Assembly (NCBI GenBank): GCA_018398585.1 | Contig: JAGTTD010000005.1 | Coordinates: 34,288,750-34,352,749, forward strand | Length of the DNA stretch: 64,000 nt | From: Simmondsia chinensis | Lineage: Eukaryota > Streptophyta > Magnoliopsida > Caryophyllales > Simmondsiaceae | Direction of reading: 5' to 3' | Shown: positions 10,758-23,772 of the stretch, piece by piece | How the letters are laid out: each line of letters opens with the position of its first letter | Position numbering within the stretch: position 1 is the first letter of the stretch | Position numbers and translations under genes: made by a program | The notes under the pieces: generated by a model | Seen by the model: the letters and a program-made list of their open reading frames with translations, nothing else | What the model was told of the DNA's origin: nothing | Database searches by the model: none

Positions 10758-11539
10758 TAGATATATAATCTATCTCATATAAGATAATTCGTCCTATATG
10801 TAGTAAGTTAATTTGGTAATTTGTTTTAACAATTATAAATATGCCATTTATTTTATTGTTAATATCAATCATGATATACATGTATGTCATTAGCACGTTT
10901 ATAAATTGACAAATTAGCATTTAATAAAAAAAAAATCATCCATATAATTAAAGGTGTTACCCTAGGCTACTCATTTAATAATTGGGTTCGATAAGGATTG
11001 AGAGTTTCTAAACTGTTCAATAAAGGGGCCGGGCTCAAATTGACCCATTTCTAAGGCCCCTCATACAACAAGCACACAAAAACAACACAACCCAACACAT
11101 TTTCCAACCCTAGTTTTTATTATATATACATAATAAATTACACATTAGTACATCGAGGTTTCAAATTATTTTTTAGTTTGTCAACTTTATGAAATTGTTT
11201 TTTAGTCCAAATGTTACGAATATTTAATAAAATAATCCACACAACAGTATAGAATGGTGTAAAATTTTTCGTAGTTTGTTGGTAACCCCACTGTTCTCTC
11301 GCTATTACCCTCATGCCACTGTTATAATCGAACTACTACCAAACCAATCCACCGGATTTAATCATCAAGCCAACAAGTATTGCAATAAAAAATAGGAGTA
11401 TATTGTATTGAGTATCACTATAATTGTGCGAATAGTATCATTTACAAGTATAAAATGGTAGTATAGAAAATAGAGAGGGGAAGAAAGAGATAGAAGAAGA
11501 TAACTACTATTGTTATGATTCTAAAAAATTAAACTACAA
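10756..11539. other. AT-rich spacer
   Basis: No coding or structured element recognised. A (TA)-rich patch lies near 11125 and an A/G-rich patch (tagagaggggaagaaagaga) near 11470-11500 precedes the C-rich 5' leader of the next L1-type element. Confidence 0.5.
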
Positions 11540-14192
11540 TCCTCCCATTCTGATACCCCTGTCACCATCCCCAAATTTCAAATCCACAACTACCCTACCG
11601 CTGCACCGCCATCGCCCGCCTCCCCAAACCACCACCTCCACTGTCCCTTATCACCCCCATCCTCCTCGCTCACCCCTTCTGAACCTTCCAACCATCTCAC
11701 TCCCCTCTACTCTCCCGCATTCACCTCCACCTTCCTCGCTCACCTCCACTGACCCCCACCGACCATCTCACTCACCCCCACCACAGCTCACCATCGCCTC
11801 ACTGCCTACACCTTCCTTCCCACCAACCATTGTTAACGCCTTCTCTCCATGCCTCTTCGCCTCCTCGCACCCCACCACAACCAATCCAAACCATCCCCAC
11901 CACTAGCCCCCACCTTTTCGTCCCCTCTTCATGCCTTTTCGTCTTCTCCTCCCCACCACCAACAAAACACTACCCGCCCTCCACCACCGCCCTCTGCCCC
12001 ACCTCTTCATCCCTTCGCCTCCAACCCGCCTTTCGTCTACTCCACCCCCTTCAGATCAAAGCCCCTCGAGTCCTTCACCACCACAAACCAACACTTTGTC
12101 TTCGTATTCGTCCTTTTGGGCACTCTAAATGCCGTCTCCCAATGAAACAGTGTCCATTTATGTTGATGGTCTCCAGGAGAAAACTTCAAATTCATGGCTT
12201 AATGCTATTTTCCGAGAGTTTGGTTCGATTTATAACTCCTTTGTTCCTCAAAACAGACGGGTCAAAACAAGACTATCTTATGGTTTTGTGAGATTCCGGC
12301 GTAGGAGTGAGGCTCTCCAGGCAATTGAGTGCATGAATGGTTCTTGGGTTGCGGGTTACAAGATTAAAGTTGATTGGGCTAATCAACATAGAGGGCCTTG
12401 TTTCAATCCGCACTAGAACCGAGCACATGTAAGGGATCGGTGCTTTAGAAGTGGGCAAAGAGTTAATGCTACAGTTACCAATCATAGTCCAGAGCGTACA
12501 GGTCGTACGTCTCAGGTCAAGGATGCAATGGGTCAAAATTTCCCCAAGGTTGTGATTGTCGACACAAACAATCACATCGAACCTTGGCTGAGCAGATCGA
12601 TAATAGCTCATGCTTCTGAGAATGACACGCTTAATAGTGTCCTTAGGTTCATTAAGGAGAATAACTTATATAATTTAGCTCGTGGAGGACTGAGCTAAGA
12701 CACTTTCATCCTTACCTATGATTCAGTTGAGTCTATGGAATCCTACCTTGGACCTCGGAGGCAATTGCTGCATCGCAAAATTTAAACAGGTGTAAACTCA
12801 GGACAAACTCTTAGAACTCTGAAAATAAGAGTTCTGATTGAAATCTATGGTCTGCCACTACAGTGCTGATCGATGGAGTGCTTCACTGATTTTGCTAATA
12901 TCTGGGGTAAATTCATTCAAATGGATTCTAGAACATCGGCGATGAGATGTGTGGATGTTGCAAGGGTTCTCATAGACACATGCCCCTTATCAGCTATTCA
13001 ATAGGTGATGCAAGTTAACTTCAGTGGGGGAGCTTGAATGGTTTTTGTCAAAGAAGGAAATTCCGAATTAATTCCCAGCTACTCTACCGAAGTTGTCGCT
13101 CTCACCGCTTCTGCTAGATTAACTAGGGAACGAGCTCTAACTCCTCGACAAGGTTTGAGTGCTAGTGCTAGTATCACCCCAAAAACTCTTGCCCCTGGTG
13201 CTAGCCCACCATAGGAGGATGTTCCATATACACGCTCCAGGGGTTGGAACTGTGGATGTGAGGATCAATGAGTGGAGAGCAGGTCATATTACGCTACACG
13301 TTAACCATCAATTTATTGCTAGTTGGCCCTGGGTCATCCACTACCCATGCTCGACTGTCACACATCGCTCTACTTTGGATGTAACCTAACTGTCAGCAAT
13401 ACCTATCCAGGTTAACCGAGTCAATATGAAACTGCCACTCCTCTTGCCTTGGATTGAAGACAGTGAAGTCAAATCACTTGGATCACAAGACCACTCACCC
13501 CCTTAGGATAATCAAGTTTCAAACACTGCATGTGACATGGAATCAGTGTCCTTGGGACCTGAATTCCCACCGGGTTTGGAGCCCCATACCATTGGAAGAC
13601 ATGATGATGGAAACTCCCTAAGTGTGAGGTTGGTGCAATCTATACAGGAATCTAGCAAGGCAGGGGAATGAAGGAGAAAAGTGGGGTCGGGGCGTCAGAA
13701 TCTCACTGTGGCCATATCTAAAAGGGGACGCAGAGCTCTTAAGTGTAGGAAAAAAGTGCAAGCTAAGCGGGACCTATAAGAATTCCTTAATGACATGTCT
13801 CCTGGAAGTAGTGCAAAGAGGTTGCCTGAGCAATCGAGTAAGAAAGGAAAAAGGACCAAAAGGGGAAACAATGTTGAAGATGTCAGCAGGATCCGTGCCA
13901 CGGAGTGCACACTGGAAATGGGGAAAAGATTAGGGCTGAACTTTGACGGCTTTGACCCACTTTCTTTGAGTGCCCTGCTTCAATAGATTTATTGCGTCAT
14001 TGTCCCATTTTCCTGTCTTTTGGTTTGTATTGCCTACTCGTGTTTTGGGGCTCGTGTTTTGCCTGTTTTTGCTTGTCTTCCTATTTTTACGGTTTTCTTT
14101 TTTGTTCCTCGATCTTTTTCGGGTTGTCTTAGGGCTCGCCTGGTCCAGTTGCCTGTTTTGTACTGCGATTCTATCGCTAATTATATAAGACC
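11540..14192 (+). mobile_element. L1-type LINE, ORF1-only family, copy 2 (near full length)
   Basis: About 2.65 kb containing a C-rich 5' leader (11570-12128), a complete but broken ORF1 (12129-13986) and a short 3' region ending in 'gattctatcgctaattat'. C-rich leaders are common at the 5' end of plant L1 elements, so this copy appears to retain its true start. No ORF2 (endonuclease, reverse transcriptase) sequence follows the ORF1 stop; only about 200 bp remain before the end. The same ORF1-stop to 3'-region junction is seen in the copy at 46.1-47.1 kb. A target-site duplication could not be confirmed, because the 3' flank is a (GA)n tract with no clean polyA. Confidence 0.7.
12129..13986 (+). 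pseudogene. L1-type LINE ORF1 (RRM plus DUF4283-like region), broken
   Basis: Codons 1-95 form an RNA-recognition motif: VSIYVDGLQE at the first strand, then SYGFVRFRRRSEALQAIECM, then VAGYKIKVDWA. An in-frame TAG after FNPH (12414) ends the first open stretch. Similarity continues: FPKVVIVDTNN, VLRFIKENNLYNLA, then at 12820-12990 a segment like the DUF4283-type region of plant L1 ORF1 (RVLIEIYGLPLQC, ARVLIDTCP). A frameshift separates this from the terminal stretch (13795-13986), which is basic then ends LEMGKRLGLNFDGFDPLSLS. ORF1 proteins bind their own RNA. An RRM alone could suggest a host splicing factor, but the downstream ORF1 features and two further copies argue for LINE ORF1. Confidence 0.75.
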
Positions 14193-14204
14193 GAGGGAGG
14201 AAGA

Positions 14205-14248
14205 AGAGCTAGAGAGAGATAGAGAGATAGAGAGAGAGAGAGATTACT
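14205..14248. repeat. (GA)n microsatellite
   Basis: GAGAGATA/GAGAGA tract directly following the L1-type 3' end. Confidence 0.9.
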
Positions 14249-14259
14249 AGACAAATACA

Positions 14260-15690
14260 ACGTAACTCCAATCTCTAATTAGGGCCTTATTTATACCCTC
14301 ATGGTACTAAGTTCAATTAGCAAGTCACTTGGGTTTAATTAATTAATGGAATTAATACCCACTAATCAATTCCCAAAGTGCCCTCAAAGTTAGGTCACAC
14401 TTGTAGTAAATATGAATCGCAATGTTCTAATACTACTTATGAACTAGAATTCAAACGCGCTGTTTGGACTACATAATGAGATACACTTAACTTTTAAACT
14501 AAATAATATTTTATAAAGATTTTGGACTAACAAATTAAACACCAATGAAATATTATAATATTTGAAAAATGTATGCTAAGTTTTTTTTTTTTTTTTTTAA
14601 CAACGATAAAGAAGTCAAATGGCTGCACAATGAAAAAGTCTTTCCAGATCTCCCTCTCTGCAAATGATAATAGGCAGTATTCGATCAAGGTGTTGGACCC
14701 ATCTCTTAGAAAAGCTTTACCTGCTGAGTGAACTCGCACCTTCATATTAAAGTGCCATAAGTTAGGATATGGAAATTTTTTCAAATTTATGTAGTTTTTT
14801 TAAAGGAAGAGACTGATATGACACATGATTTCTGTAGTATATACGAGTGGCATTAGTGTTTTCAGCAACAATTCCACATATTATGAAAAAACTTCATCGA
14901 ATTATGATGGAATAAACCAATATATTGCCTAACTCATACCTCGTGTCAACATTTTTTAATAAAAAACTATCATATTCGAATTGAAGATACAATGAATTAT
15001 GGTTTTTTTTTCCCAATAATTAGAGAAAAAGTCGCAATGTGATATATGAAACTTGTAGAAACAAGACCTAGGTCAACTCATATAAAAGACAATCAAAAGA
15101 AAATAAAAATACAACATTCCAATCCGAAAAAATATGTCCACATCAATATTTTAAATTTTCAGTGTATTTCAATAATAAATTCGTTAAATTTTGGATTACC
15201 TTATTAGTTATATTAAAACGTCAAAATATGTTGGTAATAAATGCTCAAACTTAAAATATTTAAGTGATAAATTTTTTAATTTGTATAATATAAACTTTTT
15301 TTGTTATTACAAACGTGCTGTGATACTATATTTAATTTTAAAATGATAATTACTTTTAGAATAATAAATTATTATCATATTGCTTTAGTGCATGTACAAA
15401 AATTATTAAATTTTTTTAAATAGATTCTTTGTGGTCCAAAAGCCAAGCCTTGGCCCAGCCCTGTGCTGCAAGCAAGCACATGACTTTTTATTAGTTCACG
15501 ATTATCGCTTAAATACCAAGCTTAAGCTGACAGGTAAATATTCAAGATAGTTTTATAATTAAAATACAAATATCAATTGAGTTTAAAACATGAATAATGC
15601 ACAAATCTACATATACGTTGTGCTTGAAATATGTTAATATTAGAGCGAGGGTTGAGATTCGAACTCATAACATAAATGGCCTAACCCAAC
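14260..15690. other. AT-rich spacer
   Basis: No coding signature. It contains a T run near 14580-14598, another near 15003-15011, and scattered TTAAAT motifs. The left end of the CACTA element probably lies at its right edge, but I could not find a clean CACTA terminus. Confidence 0.5.
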
Positions 15691-15714
15691 TGTCAAAAAG
15701 CATTGCATATTCAC

Positions 15715-16115
15715 AAATAACTGTTGCATTATGTCTAAGGCGACAATTGCATGACCGTTGCATTAGGTCGCATCGCCTATTCTATGGCCAATGCTTTTTC
15801 AATAATAGGCAACGGTTTCAAAATTTTAACAATGGGCAACGGTTCAATCAAAGGCAACGGTTTTAGGCAACAGTTCTAGGCAACAATTAGAAAACTGTTG
15901 CCTATATTTGGTAACATACAAAAACTACTGCCTATATTAGGTAACACACAAAAATTGTTGCCTTTAATGGGCAACACATTACAAACTATTGTCTTTCTAA
16001 AGCAACGAATTACAAACCGTTGCCCATAACATATTAGGCAATGGTAACAAACCACTGCCTTTCATGTACAAAGAAACCAAAGCATTGCCTATGTCGTATC
16101 AAAGATAAGAATTGT
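15715..16115. repeat. CACTA subterminal repeat array (GGCAACGGTTT motif)
   Basis: Roughly twenty degenerate copies, in both orientations, of GGCAACGGTTT and its complement (e.g. 'aaaccgttgcc'-like forms). Arrays like this lie just inside the ends of CACTA elements and, in En/Spm, are the binding sites for TnpA. Spacing is about 15-35 bp. Confidence 0.8.
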
Positions 16116-19100
16116 TGCATAACAAAGAATCCAAACCACAAATACAACCAATCATAATCATATGAATTGCATAAACTAATTTTCACAAATAATCTACACT
16201 AGTTGATAAGTGACAAAATACATGTCTCATGTTCCAAAAAGTAACAATTTATAATTGAAATATGAGCAATGACCATACTTGAATATTCAAAATACAAATG
16301 GTCTAGGAGACAAATTTCAAATTTAACATTGTTCTCAAAAGCTAAATCTATTTATCTATTTCTTCATCATCTTCTTCTTCGTCCTCTTCTTTTGTAGATT
16401 GCATCCCCTACAGTATAACACTTGTTTTAGAATAAACAGTTTTAAACATGTTTCTAAAGGCATAACATAATACCACAATCAATAGTTATCATATAATAGT
16501 CACAAGATTCATGATATCACTTAATTTAAAATGCGTATATATTTAAGTTATATGAAAAGATTTCTATGAGCTCTTTCTAAAATATGAGCATTCTAAATTA
16601 TTTCACATTAATAACAGGATGTTAAGGTTTGGATTCAAGTCATAGTATTAGTAGAGCAATTGCCATAATTTCAAACTCTAAACTCTTATGTATCATTTTC
16701 TATGACCTTAGTTATCAATCTCAATTTTCTCTCATAAGAAAATCAAGACTAAACAAGCAATTGCCACAATTCCAAACTCCAAACTCTAAAGCTGCAACAT
16801 ATGACCATAAAGACAACACAGATAGAGTTTCTATAGAACTTCTACTCCATACATACCACCATAAGTACTACGAACTAGGCACTAGTCCAGTATTTAGGTA
16901 TTCTGACAGCAACTAAACTAAAAAAAGTAAGAGAAATCATGAAAGCAAATAGTTAGCAATGATGTACACTAAGATACCTCCAAAAGCAACACTTCAAGGG
17001 TCATAGTGACCTCCACCAAAAGTTTCTAGAGCACTAGCAAAAGCAACGTCCCCATCATATGCCTCAATAAGTTTTGAGTAACAAGATAAAAAAAGTAATT
17101 TGGATTATTTAAAGTAATACCTCACTTGCTCCTTGTCAAAGTAGAAATGGTTGATGTGCGATTGCAGAAGATTGCAAATGTACTGACTGCATTGCCTTAG
17201 AAGCACTAGAAGCATGAGTAATGGATCCTTGATCATTCCATAAATCACCAAAAGCTGATACATCAAAGGTGATACTAGGGCAGGCTTGTTGAATCTGTCC
17301 TAAAATCATTTGTAACCCTTGTGCAATCATAGTTTTATTTTTTTTTTAGACTCTGCTGTATATTTGGTTTTAATCGCATTTATTTCTTCTGTCCGAGTTT
17401 TTTTTAACTCTTCTGCAATTGTCTTTTGCTTCAATATAGAACTAGTAACACCTCTGCTATAGAGACCTTTGCTACCACGCTTTCTGTTGTTGTTACCCAA
17501 AAGTTTAGAAATTGCACTTTCTTTCTCACAGCTCTCACTCTGTTGATTTTGTAATTTTTGAAGGTCCACCTGTAATAAAAGTTGAGAAATTAGAATGGAC
17601 GAGGTCCTTCATTTACAAGAATACAACTATAAATCAATTTGATAATGTGAAACAAAATTTTAATCCTTACAATGATTTTATCTTGCTTATCTCCATCACT
17701 ATGTTTCTTTATTTTTGGTTTCCGTGTCTCAGTCCACATTTCTACTTCCGTGGGATCTTCACCAGTTTCCTTTTTTCTTGTCTGAAAGGCATAAGAAAAT
17801 TAACAAAAGAATGAAAGATATTATCAATACATACCAAGTATATAAAAGTGATCTATTAACAAGTTATGACATACGCATACCATTTCATCCCGTATCACAG
17901 CATAGCTATATGGGCTAGTCGTGTGCATTGTGTTGTTCTTCTTTGCCACGTCAGGATTTTTTGAATTAATCTCAAAAATTTCCTAAGAGGTTTAATATTT
18001 TGCTTGGTAATCATGTATTTGTATCATTCTTTGGTGTCAATTCATCCTATAAAATTATAAAAAGATCGATAAATAAACACGTAATACCTGATCTTCCTTG
18101 AAGTTCCATTTCTTTAATAATTATTTAAATTGTGAAATTGGTATCGTCCTAGGCCGATGTTTCAATCTATCTGCATCTTTTTTGTATCTCTTGAAGTGAA
18201 TATTCTTTATTCAACATTTGTATCTTCTCCATGATGCAGCTATAGTGCGCAAAACCCGTTTCTTGGCGCGGTGAGGAATGACATATTTTTGCCACAAAAT
18301 TCAATTTAAGTGTACAACACATAAAGTTTGCAAGTAAATAATTAAATATAAAAAAGCATAGAAAGTAATACAAAAATATATCCCCACAGCTCCTCCTTGA
18401 TCTCAGCCTTAAAAACATGCCAACTCTTAACAGTCAATGGCAAAACCGTTGTATTGCGACCAAGTGATCCCAAAAAGTTGCTGAATTTGATCATTGATTC
18501 ACGATCAGGACCCGCAGGCTGGTTAAGGTTGTTTAATGTAATGTGTGTACGACCTTGCAGCTGTGGTTCATGAATAGCATTGCATATCGTGGGCCCTCTT
18601 CTTTTTGTTTCTAAAGAAAAAATGTTGAACAAATTCCAAAAAGTAAGTTGATGTGACATTGACTATCACATGGGATTAGAAATAAATATAACAATAGCGT
18701 TATGAAAAAAGATCTTTGTGAAATATGAGGTGAATTGACCTCGCTCTACACCTTCCATTCTAGTTTCTTTGATTTGTTGTATGTGCACCTTACTTTCGTT
18801 TGAAGTTCCAGTACCCACTTCTTGTTGTCGACGCTTAAAAGCCTTACTCATGGCTAAAGCACGATTTCTTCGTTCTTTACTCGCACACTTTTGTACCAAA
18901 AAGTAAGAAAAAATTGTTATTCAATATACAGGCATTCACCATAAAGTCTCACATATATATAATCTTTTTTTATATGATATGTATATACCATTACATCTTC
19001 TATTAGTCCGTGGCCATCGACATCAGCTATTTGCACTGATTTCTTCTCATTTTTCTCTCCAAAACTTTTTGATTTAGTCATAATTTTTTGCTGAAGGTTA

Positions 19101-19288
19101 AACATTTCAATAAATAAGTCATATTTAAATAAATAGTTAGAAAATACAAGGAAATAATAAAATATCAATGATAAATAAATAGTTAGACTAATAAAGAAAA
19201 TCAAATAAACATTGATCATGTATGCATTGTTAACAAATATGCATATGCATTTACAAGATTCTCCACTTCAAAATGAGCAGTGTCTGGT

Positions 19289-22200
19289 TCAAGAAGTAGC
19301 ATCCATATAACCCCAATCAGTATCATCTACAATCTCATCATCATCCGACTCATCTGGTTCCGGTTGTGAATTTAGAATATGTAAAGGAATTTCAATAGTC
19401 GAGGCAGGTAGGTCAGGCCTTGACTAATTCAAGATATAATCATTCGTGGGGGTACCATAATTAGATCCAATATCAACAGTCTCGCTCTAATACGACTCTC
19501 CAAAGGTTGCATCTGATTCTTCATTGACGTCAAATAAGTCTCCGGGAACAGCTTTCATCACTAGGATCTTGCACATAGAAAACTTGATTCGCCTGGGAAG
19601 CTATCACAAACGGATCATTTGAGTAGCGTGTTCTACCAAAATTTACACGTGTGAAACCATAGTCATCTTGCTGATTATCAAACCAGTCACACTGAAACAG
19701 CACAACTTTAAATTGCCCAAAATAATCCAACTCAATGATATCCTTCACAACTCCATAGTAGCTAACATTTCCTATTATAGGATTTTTATCTCTAGAACTC
19801 GCAAAACTTCGAGTTAGTGCAGTCAAGGTGACTCCACTACATTGAGTTTTCAATTTAGAATCGCGTGCTGCTATATGGAATCTGTAGCCATTGATCAGAT
19901 ACCCAGTGAATCTTCTTGCACTATAATTGGGGCCTCATGACAATGCTTTAACTTGTGCAGATACATTCTCATTCTCTAGACGATGCCGAATCCAATAAAT
20001 CAAACCTTCACTATGATCTCGTGCCCTTGCAAATCTAGTTCTTTTACCTTGGTTATTGCTTAGATCTTGATGCTCATTGTTTGAGAAAAATGAGCGGTTA
20101 TTAGACATTTAGCTTCAAATTTCAAACGTAAATTGAGAAACATTCTAACGTTAGATTACTTACCGAACGTATTCATCAACTTGATCGCAATTGAATAACA
20201 CATATTGATGGGCTCGGGTCCAAGTGCAGTCATCCAAATTAAATCTTTTTCCTCCACTATGCTTCTTTCCACTAATAGGACAACCTTGATAAGGAAAAAT
20301 AGATGACGGAGCAAACGAAGGACCACAATCAATAGTATATCGATTTCTAGAAGGTTGATCACTCTTTGCTTGCACATCATGACGGAGATATCTTGTACAA
20401 AATGCAAGGCATTCCTCTACCAAATACCCCTCTGCAATAGAACCCTCCGGCCGACATTTATTTTTGACATAGGACTTTAATTTTCCTAGGTATCTCTCCT
20501 GAGAGAACATCTATCGATACTGCACATGGCCTCCAAGCTGTACTTCATTCACCAAGTGAATGGGCAAATGCACCATTATGTCAAGGAAACTTGGAACAAA
20601 AGTCTTCTCTATCATACACAATACATCTACAATTTCATATTGTAAATGCTTGATTTCTTGAGTGCTAATGACTTTGCTACATAACCCTTTAAAAAAGGCA
20701 CTCAATCTAATCATCGTTAGAGCCACAGGCTTTGGTAAGATTCTCCGGACTGCAACTAGAAGTAAATAATGAAGTAAGAAGTGAGCATCATGACTCTTAT
20801 ACCCATAAATTTTCCTTTCATCAGAGTTCACACGTCTAGAGATGTTCGCTACACAACCACCTGGAAACTTAACACTTTTTATGACATCACATCACAAAAT
20901 TTTTTCTTCACTTGAAAGTGAAAAGCATGCTCTTGATAGAGTGACGCGTCTCTGATCATCTAACCATTTTGGGTGAAGCTCTTTTCTAATGCCCATGTCT
21001 CGCAAATCAAAACGAGCATTTACATGATCTTTTGTCTTCCCTAGAATATCAAGAAGTGTTCCTAATATATTCTCACATATATTCTTTTCTATATGAATTA
21101 CATCAAGATTATGGCGCAAATTGTTATGCTTCCAATATGGCAGTTGAAAGAATATGGACTTCTTCTTCCATGGGCTGTCTCTATTGTTATTCTTCTTTTG
21201 CTTCTTCCCAAACTTGTTAACAAAACCCTCCAAAATTTCCAAAACATCAACTCCAGATATACTAGAAGGTGCAGGCCTCAACTCTACATTACCATCAAAG
21301 GAACCTTTGTTACGGCACCAAGGATGTGTATTGTCTAGAAACCTTCGAGCCCCTGGATAACAAGTCTTTCTACTGTATTTCAAATATCGAGAGCATGTAT
21401 CATAATTACAACAAGGGCATGCTATCTTCCCCTTTGTGCTCCACCTAGACAACATGGCATATGCAGGAAAATCATTAATTGTCCATAACAAAGCGGCACG
21501 CATAGTAAAAGTCTCATCCATTGAAGCATCATAAGTATCTAAGCCAACCTCACATAGCTCATGTACTCTTCAATCAAGGGTTGCAAGTAAATATCAATGT
21601 CATAACGCATGGACATCATAAAAATCTCAGCTTTACTGCACAACCACGGTGGCAAGTTGTAAATGGATAACACAACCGGCCATATACTATAAGCAACATT
21701 CATCGTCCTACAAGGATTAAAGCCATCACTCATAAGTCCTAGCCTCACATTGCGTGGATCAGCTGCAAAATCATGATGCAAAGAATCAAAATCTTTCCAT
21801 GCTTGTCCATCAGCAGGATGACGCAACTTTCCATCTTTAGGGCGCTCTCTATAATGCCAGGTCATGGAACTTTCCGTTTGGGAAGACATGAATAATCTTT
21901 GGAGTCCATCTTTCAAAGGAAAATATCTCAAAACCTTGGCAGGAAACTTATAGCCGGAAGCAATACTATGATTAGCTTGTTGATTATCACCCAAATTCCA
22001 CCTAGAAGCACCACATATAATGCATGAAGTATCTTTTTCATGTTATTTCCAAAAAAGCATGCAATCATTTGGGCATGCATCTATCCTTTTATAATCTAAT
22101 CCTAGGTCTTTAACCATTTTCTAGCCTTGTTAAAAGTTTGGAGAAATTGTGCAAAAGGAAAAGCCTCCTTTATTGTCTCCAATAATTCAGTAAATGAAGA

Positions 22201-22746
22201 ATTACTCCACCCATGTTTGCACTTCAAATGATAAAGTCGGATGATGAAAGACAACACTGAAAAATTCTCACAGCCAGGATATAACTCTTGTTGTGCATCT
22301 TCTATTAATCTAAAGAACTTTTTAGTATTTACATTAGGACCTTTTTTAGCTTCTCCTGTTTTGAAGCTAGTGGTTTCTTGTACCCTTCCTCTAAAAATTT
22401 CATATACCATCTCATTCACAGAATCACAATCATCTTGCATAATATCACGTCTGTGTTGTTGAGACCCAACAATTCTAGAAGCTGATCCTTCACCATGAAA
22501 ATCTCAAACTTTATAATCTTTCTTGAACCCCTTAACTATCAAGTACTCAAATACCATAGCTCTGTAGCGAAAATAATGATTCAAACATTTTAATCAAGGA
22601 CATAAGATTTCTAGTTTATCTTCTTCCTCAGAGATATGATTAACTTGTACTTTAGAAAATGCAAAATCAAGAAACTTTTCAACTCCATTAATATAAGTAT
22701 CACTATTTCTTGGTGCATCCATCCAACTCTTCTCTATTTGTTCCAT
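19289..22746 (-). pseudogene. CACTA tnp2 transposase, multiple lesions
   Basis: The ATG at 22746 gives MEQIEKSWMDAPRNSDTYIN followed by EKFLDFAFS, the Transpos_assoc domain (PF13963) that opens plant tnp2 proteins. Next come the Transposase_21 core (PF02992) in pieces: LYPGCENFSVLSFIIRLYHL (near 22270), MTWHYRERPKDGKLRHPADG, LGLMSDGFNPC and YSIWPVVLSIYNLPPW (21870-21640), then DFPAYAMLSRWSTKGKIACP and the downstream C-x-x-C..H residues (21480-21330), and HNLDVIHIEKNICENILGTL (near 21100). DUF4218 (PF13960) follows (KSHDAHFLLHYLL, MVHLPIHLVNE), then DUF4216 (PF13952; VLFQCDWFDN, YGFTRVNF). An acidic tail (DESDDDEIVDDTDW) ends at a TGA at 19289. At least five stops or shifts separate the open stretches. 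The product would cut CACTA ends; this copy cannot. Confidence 0.9.
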
Positions 22747-23171
22747 AGCTTAAAACTATCTGAGAGTTATATTAAAAAATGATAGTAGTATGTATAGTAA
22801 TGTAAAATACAATAAGCTTGGGAACTTTATATTAGAAGGCACTAAATATAATGCAACACAAATTTTGGTCAGAATTACAATCAAAAGGAATAAATATAAA
22901 GTTAAACTAATTCATATAAGATAGTAATGAAATATACATAAAGAACATGAAAAGATAAAAAGGGACTACCTTCACATAGTGAGAATTCTCAGTTCTTTTG
23001 CTTCTAGAAATCTTGTTCCCAACCCTACTTGCATATTTTAAGTTCTCATCTTCGACGTCATCATTAGGTGGATAGTCCTTGTCTTGATCAACATTTGCCT
23101 TGGGATTTTCTAGCCTTATTTTTTTTTCGTTTCTTCTCCACTCAATTTTTCAAGGCATTAGCCTTTTCAAC

Positions 23172-23772
23172 GCATCGATCGAGGATAAATTGAGGGAGCA
23201 CCGCCTAAGATGGCTTGGACATGTTAGCAGGAGACCGACCACAGTCCCAGTTAGGAGGTGTGAACAGCTTCAAATGACGCTAGGAAGAAGAAGGAGGGGC
23301 AGGCCAAAAAGGAGTTGGCTGGAGACGATTCGACACGACCTAACCCGCCTAAACCTAAGAGAGGAGATGGCATCAGATAGGGCACGATGGCGGGCTAGCA
23401 TAAGGATAGCAGATGTGGCAGCATAGGATAGTGCGGCGAGTGACTTGTAGTTTAAAACTCCTAGGCAGTCATAACTCCAAGTAGTGCATTTATACACTGT
23501 TTAGTTAGTTCTGATTTATCGCTTGCTTGTGGCATACATGCACACTTAAATACTTGCATGCCTATTTCTGTAATTCATTTGGATTATGTTAATTCCATTG
23601 ACGATAAATTGATTTGCTATAATTGCAAGCGTACACGCACTTCAGGTTGGGGGTCCTCGGAAACAGCCTCCTTTCCTCTCGGAAGGGGTAAGACTGCGTA
23701 CATCCACCCCTCCCAGACCCTGCTTACTGCTGGAGCCGCGAGGCACTGAGACTATTGTTGTTGTTGTTGTTG
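23172..23772 (+). mobile_element. RTE-type LINE, 5'-truncated, in CACTA exon
   Basis: A 601 bp insertion flanked by a perfect 13 bp duplication, tagccttttcaac (23159-23171 and 23773-23785). It encodes DKLREHRLRWLGHVSRRPTT, VRRCEQLQMTLGRRRRGRPK and LNLREEMASDRARWRASIR, the C-terminus of an RTE polyprotein, open to a TAG near 23426. The 3' region has 'ttcaggttgggggtcctcgg', 'aagactgcgtacatcc', 'gcactgagac' and a (TTG)n tail. It lies antisense within tnpA-like exon 1, so it arrived after the CACTA element. Confidence 0.93.

Noticed and set aside
11830..12291. Pro/Ser/Thr-rich protein
   Set aside because: Low-complexity translation of the C-rich LINE leader in a frame overlapping the true ORF1 start.
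12129..12416. Host RNA-binding (RRM) protein gene
   Set aside because: The frame stops mid-way but similarity to LINE ORF1 continues downstream, and related copies lie at 9.6 and 46 kb; best explained as L1-type ORF1.
15715..16115. CRISPR-like or satellite array
   Set aside because: The repeats are short, degenerate and in both orientations beside CACTA genes, the normal appearance of subterminal repeats.
20156..20407. Second minus-strand frame within tnp2
   Set aside because: Overlaps another minus-strand frame (20160-20510) that carries the DUF4218-type motifs; it is an off-frame shadow.
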